A DNA stretch of 48,559 nucleotides from JADGHX01 sp035760965. GTDB lineage: Bacteria; Pseudomonadota; Gammaproteobacteria; Steroidobacterales; Steroidobacteraceae. Below are positions 1 to 7,412 of this stretch, piece by piece. Made by a program: the position numbers and the translations under genes. The notes beneath the pieces are model-generated. The model saw only the letters and a list, made by a program, of their open reading frames with translations, did not search any database and was not told the DNA's origin. The stretch lies in contig DASTRY010000095.1 of assembly GCA_035760965.1 (NCBI GenBank), positions 1 through 48,559 on the forward strand, written 5' to 3'. Position 1 is the stretch's first letter, and every line of letters begins with the position of its first letter.

Positions 1-55
1 GAGGCAACGGCGCTCAACGCAAGGGCACGCGCCGGCCGCGCGCAACGAGGTGAGC

Positions 56-748
56 ATGCAGATCGACATCGTGGATTTCGTCGACGGCGCGCGCGCGGCG
101 CGCGGCGTCGCGGTGATCATCGACGTGTTCCGCGCGTTCTCGGTCGCGTGCTACGCGTTCCATGGCGGCGCTCGGCGCATGATTCCGTTTGCCGATGCGG
201 ATGCCGCGCTCGCGTTGAAGCGCGCGAATCCGGGGTGGCTCGCATTCGGCGAACGCTACGGCAAGAAGCTCGAGGGTTTCGACCTGGGCAACTCGCCCTA
301 CGAGGTCACGCTCGCGGACCTGCGTGGCAAGACGATCGTGCACACGACTCACGCGGGCACACAGGGGCTCAGCAATGCGACCGGCGCAGACGTCGTGCTG
401 ACGGGCAGTCTCGTGAACGCGGGCGCGATCTGTTCGTACATCCGCTCGCTCGCGCCGAGTCACGTCACGCTCGTGCGCATGGGGCAGGCGGCGCAACAGC
501 GCTGCGCCGAGGACGATCTTTGTGCCGAGATTCTTCACGCGCGACTGAGTGGCCGTGCGTACGACACGGCGGGTGTCCGGGCGCGTCTGCGCATCGCGCC
601 CGCTGCGCAGAAGTTCTTCGATCCGGCGGCCACGTGGGCGCCCGAGCCCGACTTCGAGCTCTGTACCGACGTCGATCGCTTCGATTTCGTGCTGCGCCTG
701 ACGGGCCGCGATCAACCGCATCCGTGGCTCGAAAGGATCGCGCTCTGA
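56..748 (+). CDS. comB: ComB-family 2-phosphosulfolactate phosphatase-like protein
   Basis: 230-residue protein of the ComB family. Visible family features: an N-terminal VIIDVFRAF strand-helix (family VVIDVLRAT), a GFDLGNSP motif, a TTHAGT segment and an EDDLCAEIL motif near residue 160, in the usual order and at usual family length. ComB hydrolyses 2-phosphosulfolactate in archaeal coenzyme M synthesis; bacterial members are common outside any such pathway and their substrate is unknown, so the reaction is inferred. ATG at 56 is preferred to GTG at 50, which adds two residues; GAGG at 47-50 fits ATG 56 as a ribosome site. The gene stands alone and converges on the next one, 32 bp away. No other coenzyme M or sulfolactate genes are in the window. 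Confidence 0.8.
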   Translation: MQIDIVDFVDGARAARGVAVIIDVFRAFSVACYAFHGGARRMIPFADADAALALKRANPGWLAFGERYGKKLEGFDLGNSPYEVTLADLRGKTIVHTTHAGTQGLSNATGADVVLTGSLVNAGAICSYIRSLAPSHVTLVRMGQAAQQRCAEDDLCAEILHARLSGRAYDTAGVRARLRIAPAAQKFFDPAATWAPEPDFELCTDVDRFDFVLRLTGRDQPHPWLERIAL

Positions 749-780
749 GTGGAGCGCGTATCCCGCTCGAGCGCTGAACG

Positions 781-1869
781 TCAGCGCATGATTTCGCTGC
801 GCAGCGCGACGACTTCCGGTGTGTGCGCGTCGCCGGGAAACTGCGTCTCGAATGGCGCGAGGATGCGCAACGCGAGGGAGCGCTTGCCCGCCGCGCGCGC
901 GAGCGATGCGAGCTTCAACGTGTCGCTCGCGGTGCCGAGCTTGAAGGCGGGCGCACGCCCGAGCACGCCATCGACGATCTCGACGGCGGTCCCCGTCTTG
1001 CCCAGCTCGATCAGATGCGAGATCAGGAAGCGCGAGACGAACACGAATGCTTCGTCCTGCCACTCGCGCGCCTGCCCGAAGATGAAGCGCACGTCGCGCT
1101 CGAGCAGATCGGGGTCGACGCCACGCAGCCAGCTAAGGAGCGAATCCCGCGCCGCCGCGAAATTGCCGCCGCGCGCCTCGCCGTAGACTTCGTCGATGGC
1201 CTTGTGCCGCTCCCGCGCGCGTTCCTGCTCCTTGCGTTCCGCGATGCGCTCCGGCGTGTGAGTCGGTTCGAGCCCGAGCTCGTGCCGCCGCTCGTAGAGC
1301 GCGCCGCCGAGCACGCAGAAGACCGAGTAGATGCTGAAGAGGAGAAAGGCGACCTTCAGCTGCTCCCAGACATCCGTACGCGCGAGCAGCACGATCGCGA
1401 CGCCGTATCCGCCGATGATCGCGAGAATCAGCGGGTAGTAAACGCCGAGCCCTTTGATGGTGCGCGTGAGCGCAAGCGGATTGATGGCGTCGAGCGCGCG
1501 CGTCGAGGCGCCCAGTACGGCCATCGACGCCGGCAAGTACAAGAGCCCCAGCGCGCCGATCACGATTCCTGCGGTGCCGCCGACCTGGTACGCCACCCAG
1601 CCGAATGCCACGCAGATGACCAACTGCATGAGCGGCCGCTGCTCGACGGGATTCAACATGTCCGTCGAGAGCGCCGGGGGCTCGGTCACGCCGTTTGCCG
1701 TGGCATCCAAAAGCACGTACGCGTACTTGAAGAACCACGACAGCATGAGAAAGCCCATGATCAGGGCGAAGAGGCCGCCGTGCAGCGCGAACTCGAAACC
1801 GAGCATGAAGAAGCCGATGACGAGGAGCGACGTGGTCTCGAGCGGGCGAACGAGATAGCGCAGCAGCAT
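781..1869 (-). CDS. membrane protein with TPR-like cytoplasmic C-terminus (DUF4013-like)
   Basis: 362 residues. The first ~200 hold about six hydrophobic segments (for example around residues 15-50, 85-125, 140-165 and 172-190), followed by a charged linker (ERIAERKEQERARERH, about 205-225) and an all-helical soluble tail of ~130 residues that reads like degenerate tetratricopeptide repeats (SLALRILAPFETQFPGDAHTPEV). The membrane half resembles DUF4013-type proteins of unknown function; I cannot assign a role. It lies 60 bp downstream of ybdD on the same strand, so it may be read from the cstA transcript. ATG start at 1869; CATACG precedes, with no clear Shine-Dalgarno. Confidence 0.75.
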   Translation of the reverse strand: MLLRYLVRPLETTSLLVIGFFMLGFEFALHGGLFALIMGFLMLSWFFKYAYVLLDATANGVTEPPALSTDMLNPVEQRPLMQLVICVAFGWVAYQVGGTAGIVIGALGLLYLPASMAVLGASTRALDAINPLALTRTIKGLGVYYPLILAIIGGYGVAIVLLARTDVWEQLKVAFLLFSIYSVFCVLGGALYERRHELGLEPTHTPERIAERKEQERARERHKAIDEVYGEARGGNFAAARDSLLSWLRGVDPDLLERDVRFIFGQAREWQDEAFVFVSRFLISHLIELGKTGTAVEIVDGVLGRAPAFKLGTASDTLKLASLARAAGKRSLALRILAPFETQFPGDAHTPEVVALRSEIMR

Positions 1870-1929
1870 ACGTTCAGCATGCCCCCCGAGCAGACGGCGG
1901 TCGAACGTCGCAACCTCGCGACGTTCAGA

Positions 1930-2118
1930 TCAGCAGCACCGGCTGACGCCGCTCCACTTTTGTTCGGTCATCTGTGCGTAGAACTCGCGCCGTGTGAGCG
2001 GCACGGTGCCGCGGTGCGCCTGCGCATGATGCGCGAGATAGCGCTCATACGCATTGTCGCCCGACACCGTGCGAACGCATTCCCACACGGTCTTCGCGGC
2101 TGCGATCGCCTGTCTCAT
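1930..2118 (-). CDS. ybdD: YbdD/YjiX family (DUF466) small protein
   Basis: 62-residue protein with the hallmarks of the YbdD/YjiX family: helical start (AKTVWECVRTVSGDNAYERY), HxxxHRG-like centre and the terminal LTRREFYAQMTEQKW followed by a Cys-Cys end. In Escherichia coli, YbdD is encoded after cstA, and YjiX after btsT, and is needed for CstA-dependent pyruvate uptake. Here the start codon overlaps the cstA stop as ATGA, indicating translational coupling and supporting both calls. Typical family length is about 65 residues, so the gene is complete. Confidence 0.9.
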   Translation of the reverse strand: MRQAIAAAKTVWECVRTVSGDNAYERYLAHHAQAHRGTVPLTRREFYAQMTEQKWSGVSRCC

Positions 2119-4208
2119 GCGCGTGCCTCCGAGGCTGTCCCTACACCATGCAACTCGCCGGCGGCCCCGCTGAGCTGCGTGCGAACGTAGGGCGCTTCCG
2201 AGCCCTGCGGCACCGGCAGCCCGCGAACGCTGCGATACGCGACGCGCAGCATGTCCCCGATCACGACCCACAGCACGACGGTGAAGAACACGGTGAGCCA
2301 GCCATCGAGCTGCTGATTGAAGATGAGCTGCGGGGCCACGGCCGCGCGGTCCGCCGGCAGCGCGCCGGCCGCGAGCTTCGCGGCCATGTCGCTCGCGGCG
2401 GCGAAGAAGCCGAGCTTCGGATCGGCGCTGAAAACCTTCTGAAACGCAGCGACGGTCGTCACGAGGGCGAGCCACGCGAGCGGCCCGAACGTCACGAGCG
2501 CGTACTTCCAGTTGGTCTTCTTGATCAGGATGCCGGTGGCGACGGAGAGCGCGATGCACGCGAGCATCTGATTGGAGATGCCGAAGAGCGGCCACAGGAT
2601 GTTGATGCCGCCGTTCGGATCGATGACGCCGATGTACAGGAAGTATCCCCAGCCCGCGACGATGAGCGTGCTCGAAATCAGGATGGACGGATACCACGAC
2701 GTGCGCGCCATCGGCTTCCAGACTTGCCCGATGAGGTCCTGCACCATGAAGCGGCCGACGCGCGTGCCCGCGTCCACCGTCGTGAGGATGAACACGGCCT
2801 CGAACATGATGGCGAAGTGGTACCACACGCTCATCAGCCCGCGCCCGAAGCTGGTGCCGAAGATGCTCGCCATGCCGACGGCGAGCGAGGGCGCGCCGCC
2901 GGTGCGCGCGAAGAGCGTGCTCTCGCCCATCTCCTTCGCGAGTGCCTGCATCTGGTCGACGGTGACCGGGAAGCCCCAGCTCGAAATCGTTTGCACGGCG
3001 TCGGCGGCTGCGGCACCGACGACACCGGCGCCAGTGTTGATGGCGAAGTAGACGCCCGGATCGAGCAGCGTCGCGGCGATCATCGCCATGATGCCGACGA
3101 ACGACTCGAGCGCCATGCTGCCGTAGCCGACGAGGCGCACGTCCGTCTCCTTGGTGATGAGCTTCGGGGTCGTGCCGCTCGAGACGAGCGCATGGAATCC
3201 CGACACCGCGCCGCAGGCGATGGTAATGAAGACGAACGGGAAGATCTTGCCGGTGAACAGCGGCCCGGTGCCGTCGACGAACTGCGTAACGGCGGGCATC
3301 TTGAGCACCGGGTGCATGATCACGATCGCGATCGCGAGCAGCGCGACGACGCCGAGCTTCAGGAACGTCGACAGATAGTCACGCGGCGCGAGCAGCAGCC
3401 ATACCGGCAGGATCGCCGCGCACCAGCCGTACACGATGACGGCCAGCGCAAGCGGCGCCCCGGGGTGATCGAACACGCCCCGCAAGCTCTCGCTCTGCGC
3501 GACGAGCCCGCCGCCCCACACCGATAGCACCAGCAGCGCAACGCCGATGACCGTTCCTTCGAGCACGCGCCCCGGCCGCAGGCGCCGCAGATAAAAGCCG
3601 ATGAAGATCGCGATCGGAATCGTCGCCGCGACCGTGGAGGTCGCCCAAGGGCTGTGCTTCATCGCGTTCACGACGACGAGACCGAGCACGGCGATGAGGA
3701 TCACCATGATCATGAGCGTGCCGATGAGCGCCGCGATGCCCCCGATCGGGCCGAGTTCGTCGCGCGCCATCTGACCGAGGCTGCGTCCGTCCCGCCGCAT
3801 CGACAGGAACAGGATGATCATGTCCTGCACGCACCCGCCGAGCACGGACCCGACGAGAATCCACAGCGTGCCCGGGAGATAACCGAACTGCGCGGCGAGC
3901 GTCGGACCGACGAGCGGGCCGGGGCCGGCGATCGCGGCGAAGTGGTGGCCGAACACGACCCAGCGGTGCGTCGGCACGAAATCGCGGCCGTTGTTCAGAC
4001 GCTCCGCAGGCGAGGCGCGCGTATCGTCCGCGGACAGCACCTTTGCCGTGATCCACGCGGCATAGAAGCGATAGCCGAGGAGGTAGATACAGACCGCCGC
4101 CGTGACGATCCACAGCGCGTTGATGGGTTCATCGCGTTGGAGCGCGATCCCGCCGACCGCAAACGCGGCGATCACCGCCAGCACGACGCCCAGAACTTTT
4201 CGACCCAT
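2115..4208 (-). CDS. cstA: CstA family carbon starvation / pyruvate transporter
   Basis: 697-residue polytopic inner-membrane protein, close to the 701 residues of E. coli CstA. CstA signatures are plain: RWVVFGHHFAAIAGPGPLVG near residue 80, the GCVQDMIILFLSMRRDGRSLG loop, SGFHALVSSGTTPKLI, and the late FGISNQMLACIAL segment. CstA and its paralogue BtsT import pyruvate (and possibly peptides) with a YbdD-type partner, here encoded immediately downstream with a 4-bp overlap. The start is taken at MGRKVLGVV (4208), because the 21 residues upstream of it lack the hydrophobic pattern and run into the divergent promoter region. A dyad at 4239-4269 lies 30 bp upstream and may be a control site. 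Confidence 0.95.
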   Translation of the reverse strand: MGRKVLGVVLAVIAAFAVGGIALQRDEPINALWIVTAAVCIYLLGYRFYAAWITAKVLSADDTRASPAERLNNGRDFVPTHRWVVFGHHFAAIAGPGPLVGPTLAAQFGYLPGTLWILVGSVLGGCVQDMIILFLSMRRDGRSLGQMARDELGPIGGIAALIGTLMIMVILIAVLGLVVVNAMKHSPWATSTVAATIPIAIFIGFYLRRLRPGRVLEGTVIGVALLVLSVWGGGLVAQSESLRGVFDHPGAPLALAVIVYGWCAAILPVWLLLAPRDYLSTFLKLGVVALLAIAIVIMHPVLKMPAVTQFVDGTGPLFTGKIFPFVFITIACGAVSGFHALVSSGTTPKLITKETDVRLVGYGSMALESFVGIMAMIAATLLDPGVYFAINTGAGVVGAAAADAVQTISSWGFPVTVDQMQALAKEMGESTLFARTGGAPSLAVGMASIFGTSFGRGLMSVWYHFAIMFEAVFILTTVDAGTRVGRFMVQDLIGQVWKPMARTSWYPSILISSTLIVAGWGYFLYIGVIDPNGGINILWPLFGISNQMLACIALSVATGILIKKTNWKYALVTFGPLAWLALVTTVAAFQKVFSADPKLGFFAAASDMAAKLAAGALPADRAAVAPQLIFNQQLDGWLTVFFTVVLWVVIGDMLRVAYRSVRGLPVPQGSEAPYVRTQLSGAAGELHGVGTASEARA

Positions 4209-4238
4209 CGTTGTAGCCCCCTGGCCTCTAGACGGGGC

Positions 4239-4269
4239 GGAATACTCGCAAGATCGGCCGAAGTATTCC
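4239..4269. promoter_or_regulatory. inverted repeat in the cstA / SRAP divergent promoter region
   Basis: GGAATACT (4239-4246) and AGTATTCC (4262-4269) are perfect reverse complements separated by 15 bp, with half-site centres 23 bp apart, about two helical turns. It sits in the 94-bp gap between the divergent starts of cstA (4208) and the SRAP gene (4303). The geometry suits an operator for a dimeric regulator; it would also form an 8-bp stem in the cstA leader. No regulator is identified. Confidence 0.5.
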
Positions 4270-4302
4270 AAGCTACCTATCGGATGGATCGAGGAATGGC
4301 TG

Positions 4303-5010
4303 GTGTGCGGTCGTTACATCATTCGTGAGCAGGAGGCCGCGGAGCGTTACTGGCGTGCGCACGGTGTTCCGAAGTGGGCGCCGAGCTTCAACATCGCGCC
4401 CACGGCGACCGTGCCGATCATCCGCCGCGCGCGCCACCCCGACGACCCCGAGCGCCCGAACGAGGGCGCGCTCGTACGTTGGGGCCTCATTCCCTTTTGG
4501 GCGCACGGCGTGCCGCCGAAATTCGCGACGTTCAATGCACGGGTCGAAGGCCTCGAATCGACGCCGTCGTTTCGGGGCGCGTGGGAGCACGGCCGGCGCT
4601 GCATCCTGCCGGCGGCGGGGTTCTATGAGTGGCAGCAGCGCGGGCGGTACAAGCAGCCCTTTTTCATCAAGCTCGCCGATCGCGAGATCTTCGGCTTCGC
4701 GGGGCTCTGGGAGCGCTCGCGCGGGGAGGCGGGCTGGATCGAGTCCTGCACGTTGATCACCGTGCCGGCCAATCGGCTCCTGAGCGAAATCCACAACAGC
4801 GGCTTGCGGATGCCCGCCATTCTTCGCGAGCAGGATCACGAGGCGTGGTTGGCGGGAACCCTGGACGAGGCCCGCCACGTGCTCGTGCCCTATGCGGACG
4901 AGGCGATGCTCGCCTGGCCCGTGAGCCCGCGCGTGAGCTCCGCGAACGTCGACGACGAGTCGCTCACTCAGCCGGTCGAGCCGCCGCCCGAGGCGCTGAA
5001 ACTGCTGTAG
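4303..5010 (+). CDS. yedK: SOS response-associated peptidase (SRAP; YedK/HMCES family)
   Basis: 235-residue SRAP protein. YedK/HMCES forms a thiazolidine cross-link to abasic sites in single-stranded DNA through an N-terminal cysteine exposed by autoprocessing. The GTG at 4303 is chosen because it puts Cys at position 2 (V-C-G-R-Y) and has GAGGA at 4291-4295; an upstream in-frame extension would bury the cysteine and is non-homologous. Other active-site positions are present: Asn78 (FNAR), Glu109 (AAGFYEW) and His164 (EIHNSGLRMP). The 3' end overlaps the convergent zinc-ribbon gene by 47 bp. That neighbour has a LexA box; this gene has none in its own promoter region, which instead holds the 4239-4269 dyad. 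Confidence 0.93.
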   Translation: MCGRYIIREQEAAERYWRAHGVPKWAPSFNIAPTATVPIIRRARHPDDPERPNEGALVRWGLIPFWAHGVPPKFATFNARVEGLESTPSFRGAWEHGRRCILPAAGFYEWQQRGRYKQPFFIKLADREIFGFAGLWERSRGEAGWIESCTLITVPANRLLSEIHNSGLRMPAILREQDHEAWLAGTLDEARHVLVPYADEAMLAWPVSPRVSSANVDDESLTQPVEPPPEALKLL

Positions 5011-5329
5011 GCGCAGGGCCGTTCTGCCTTGGCGCAGGGCCGTTCCCCCTTGGCGCAGGGCCGGTCTCCCGCGCCGTTTTCGGCGCATCGAAGCGGCTCG
5101 CACCCCGCGAGCGGCGAAAGGAGATCGGCGCGTCCACACGGGTGACTTTCTCGGCCGGCGGGGGCTTCGAGTACTTCGTCGGGTCGCCGAACATCGTCGT
5201 GCAGCCCATGCAGGCAAAGAAGGGCGTGTCATAAGGCCGACCATCTCGCCGCCGCACGATGACGCGCTCGTAGTCGCGCGAGCCGCACGTACGGCAAAGG
5301 AAATAAGGAACAGGAGGTACCGTGTTCAT
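4964..5329 (-). CDS. small zinc-ribbon protein under a LexA box
   Basis: 121 residues, no family assigned. The N-terminus has two knuckles, CRTCG (residues 12-15) and CMGC (about 40-43), 24 residues apart, the pattern of a four-cysteine zinc ribbon, separated by a basic stretch (RVIVRRRDGRP). The rest is basic, disordered-looking and ends in three 7-residue repeats built on GPAPR. The ATG at 5329 is the only start before the first knuckle, and no Shine-Dalgarno is seen; it shares its first base with a LexA box, so the message may have a very short leader. The tail overlaps the 3' end of the convergent SRAP gene. Role: probably a nucleic-acid-binding DNA-damage protein; this is inference from the LexA box and the neighbour. 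Confidence 0.7.
   Translation of the reverse strand: MNTVPPVPYFLCRTCGSRDYERVIVRRRDGRPYDTPFFACMGCTTMFGDPTKYSKPPPAEKVTRVDAPISFRRSRGASRFDAPKTARETGPAPRGNGPAPRQNGPAPTAVSAPRAAARPAE
5010..5072. repeat. three tandem 21-bp repeats
   Basis: Three consecutive 21-bp units beginning GGCGCAGGGCCG at 5010, 5031 and 5052. The unit length is a multiple of three and encodes, on the minus strand, three heptapeptides with the shared core GPAP in the tail of the zinc-ribbon protein. The array starts exactly at the stop codon of the SRAP gene, so copy-number changes would alter only the zinc-ribbon tail. Confidence 0.85.
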
Positions 5330-5348
5330 ACTGTATGGGGATACAGTA
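5329..5348 (-). promoter_or_regulatory. LexA (SOS) box
   Basis: TACTGTATGGGGATACAGTA: CTGT at 5331-5334 and ACAG at 5343-5346 with exactly eight bases between, flanked by TA on both sides. This matches the gammaproteobacterial LexA consensus (CTGT-N8-ACAG in a TACTG...CAGTA frame) at every outer position. It abuts the start codon of the zinc-ribbon gene. A candidate minus-strand promoter overlaps it: TTGCCA at 5370-5365, 16 bp, then TACTGT at 5348-5343, so bound LexA would cover the -10 element. LexA control is inferred. Confidence 0.8.
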
Positions 5349-6295
5349 GCACGCGAAGCCGCGTTGGCAAGACGGTCGGGGCGGATGTCCGATCCTCAGC
5401 ATGAGCGCTTCCATGTGTCTCAGCGGCGATGAGCCATAGCCGCGCGGTTTAACCTGAGATAACTCGCCGCTCACGATGCTTCGTGCGGCGCTACGTGGCG
5501 CAGCGGGATGCCGCGAACTGCGGTCGAGCAGTTTCATTGCCGGCGCGATCGTCCCGACGGCGGATGCGGCCGATGCGGCCACGACAACAACCAACGCGAG
5601 TCGTCTTCGATGGTGCGCCATCACGCGACGGCTCGCAGACGGTGCGTATGGAGCGCGGCATCGCACGCGGGCGGTGCGCATGGGGCCGTGTCCCGGCGAC
5701 TGTCTCGGTGGGACGCGCACGGACAAGTCGTGGCGCCAGCCCGAGCGAACGCACGCAGGCGTACGCAAGACATAGCGAGCGCCACACGCGACGCCGGTAT
5801 CCAGGTCCGCAAGACTCCGAACGCTGTATGCGCGACGGCCTGAAACAATCCGCCGGCACACTCGAGGCGGAAAAAATTTTTTCGAGCGACTGAGATATTC
5901 CACCCGACTGCTGCAGATACACGATTGGCAGTTACTGTCTCCGGCGAGAGCGTTGTCGAGCGGTCCGTGTCCAGGGAATTCAGCGCACACCGGTTACCCG
6001 CACGATAGGGATATAACGCCTCGTCAATCGGACGAAAAGGATGTTCGGTCCGGAGACCTTCGGCTCGGAGACAGTAACTGCCTCGAGCCTCGTCTGAGGG
6101 AAAAAACAGGGGTTGCGGATCGCGTCGCGTTGTCGCACGATCCTCTCGTCGACGCTCTCGGTTAGAGAGCTGTTCTCGGAATGAGACAAGGACGTCACCA
6201 CCAATGGCCATGAAGGCCACGCGAAACCGCTCGATGCGCATCACCCTGATCGCTATCGCGAGTCTTCGCGCTTAACACCGGGAAAGGGGGCAGGG
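5349..6295. other. about 945 bp with no convincing gene
   Basis: Six overlapping short reading frames on both strands none of which resembles a known protein, and codon use lacks the strong third-position GC bias of the neighbours. Contents seen: a minus-strand frame from 5621 with a signal-peptide-like start (MAHHRRRLALVVVVAASAAS) that runs on through the LexA box and is probably not translated to its end; a 12-bp AAAAAATTTTTT palindrome at 5871-5882; the 17-bp inverted repeats listed separately; and a 23-codon plus-strand frame at 6204-6275 (MAMKATRNRSMRITLIAIAS...) that looks like the orphaned start of an exported protein. The stretch is less GC-rich and looks like decayed accessory DNA beside the transposase. 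Confidence 0.5.
5927..6082. repeat. 17-bp perfect inverted repeats
   Basis: GGCAGTTACTGTCTCCG at 5927-5943 recurs as its exact reverse complement at 6066-6082, enclosing 122 bp. A second, imperfect inverted pair lies just outside and inside: CGAGAGCGTTGTCGAG near 5945-5960 against CTCGTCGACGCTCTCG near 6147-6162. No gene is enclosed. They could be ends of a small non-autonomous element mobilised with the nearby RAYT transposase, or pair in an RNA. Confidence 0.7.
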
Positions 6296-7258
6296 ATGTC
6301 GCGCCGATCCAGATTGCACGTCCCAGGCGGACTGTATTACGTCGTACAGCGCGGCAACGCGCGCCAACCAATCTTCACCGACGCAAGCGATTACGCCACG
6401 TTCGAGCAGCTCCTCGCTGCGATGGTCGTGCGCTGTCGCACTCGCGTGCACGCGTTCTACTGGACGAAGGATGCCATTCACTTCGCCGTGCAGATCGCGG
6501 ACCTGCCGGTGGGCCGGCTCATGCAGCGGCTCACGAGTCAGTACGCACGCAAGGTGCATCGCAAGCACGGTGAATCCGGGCATCTGTTCCAGCAGCGCTA
6601 TCACGCGTTGCTGGTGGATCCGGACACGTACCTCATGCGCCTCATCCGGTACATCCACCTGATACCGGTGCGCGCAGGCATCGTGAAAGATCCGGGCGAG
6701 TACACGCTGAGCAGTCACAACGCGTACCTCGGCATGACGTCGGTGCCGTGGCTGTCCACGGGGCTCGCCATGCGCATGCTCGCGCCGCGCCTCGAAGATG
6801 CGCGCAACGAATACCGCCGCTTCATGAGCGAGGCGAGCGATCACGCCGACGACGATCTCTTCGAGAAAGGGTGTCAGGACGATCCGCGCGTGCTCGGCGA
6901 CCGCGCGTTCATGCAGGTGGTGCCGCGGCATCTGCGCACGTATCGCACCACGCACTCACTCGATCAGATCATCGACACGGTGTCGAGCAAACTCGGGCTC
7001 GAACGCACGGAAGTGCTTTCGCGCTCGCGGCAGCGGCGCCTGGCGCTCGCTCGTGCGCTCATCACGTGGTACGCCACGGAGCGCGGCGTCGCGACGCTCG
7101 CCGAAGTCGCGCGGCGGCTCGAGCGCGACCCGTCGACGCTGTTCGTTGCGGTGGAGCGGTACAGGACGTTGCGGCCCGACCTGTTCAACATCGGCTCGCT
7201 GCACGATTCGGGGCCGTTGCTGCGCAGAGTGCTGACCCTGCCGCAGTCGCAGCCGTAG
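6296..7258 (+). CDS. rayT: REP-associated tyrosine transposase (RAYT), HUH motif degenerate
   Basis: 320 residues. The first ~150 match the Y1/IS200-like REP-associated transposases: start RRSRLHVPGGLYYVVQRGN, then LMQRLTSQYARKVHRKHG, GHLFQQRYHALLV and RYIHLIPVRAGIV, whose Tyr is the likely nucleophile. The metal-binding HUH motif, usually MxNHVHL, reads TKDAIHF: the first His is Ala. About residues 220-290 form a helical domain resembling DnaA domain IV (RRLALARALITWYATERGV...LAEVARRL), common in this transposase subgroup. AGGGGG 6-11 bp before the ATG supports the start. Such proteins are single-copy, vertically kept genes acting on REP palindromes; loss of one HUH histidine suggests a protein that binds but may not cut. 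No clear REP array is beside it. Confidence 0.88.
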   Translation: MSRRSRLHVPGGLYYVVQRGNARQPIFTDASDYATFEQLLAAMVVRCRTRVHAFYWTKDAIHFAVQIADLPVGRLMQRLTSQYARKVHRKHGESGHLFQQRYHALLVDPDTYLMRLIRYIHLIPVRAGIVKDPGEYTLSSHNAYLGMTSVPWLSTGLAMRMLAPRLEDARNEYRRFMSEASDHADDDLFEKGCQDDPRVLGDRAFMQVVPRHLRTYRTTHSLDQIIDTVSSKLGLERTEVLSRSRQRRLALARALITWYATERGVATLAEVARRLERDPSTLFVAVERYRTLRPDLFNIGSLHDSGPLLRRVLTLPQSQP

Positions 7259-7281
7259 AGGGGTACGGGGGTGGCGAGATC

Positions 7282-7344
7282 TGGCGGTTCATCTCCCGCC
7301 ATGGGAGAACATCGTCCATAAAACGCTCGCGCCCCCTTTGGGGC
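7282..7344. other. overlapping stem-loops after the transposase gene
   Basis: Three short stems follow the rayT stop: TGGCGG (7282-7287) with CCGCCA (7296-7301); CTCCC (7293-7297) with GGGAG (7303-7307), which excludes the first; and GCCCC (7331-7335) with GGGGC (7340-7344). None has a T-run, so an intrinsic terminator is not supported; REP-like recognition hairpins for the RAYT protein are possible. Confidence 0.4.
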
Positions 7345-7412
7345 ATCTCCTGCGGACCGCGCGCAAGTTGGCGAAGGCGCTGAAGCCTGGGCATCGTCCT
7401 ATCGTCACTGCC

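Noticed and set aside
2148..3527. 459-codon plus-strand frame inside cstA
   Set aside because: Antisense to conserved transmembrane helices of CstA; full of Arg, His and Asp and without motifs.
5010..5072. CRISPR-like array
   Set aside because: Units are directly abutting 21-mers without spacers and lie inside a reading frame.
5229..5621. Minus-strand frame with a signal-peptide-like start
   Set aside because: The first 25 residues look exported, but the frame continues through the LexA box and the zinc-ribbon start in another register; not supported as a gene.
5476..5893. Overlapping plus-strand frames of 99-136 codons
   Set aside because: Three mutually overlapping frames of similar length with no family match, no ribosome site and weak codon bias; treated as non-coding.
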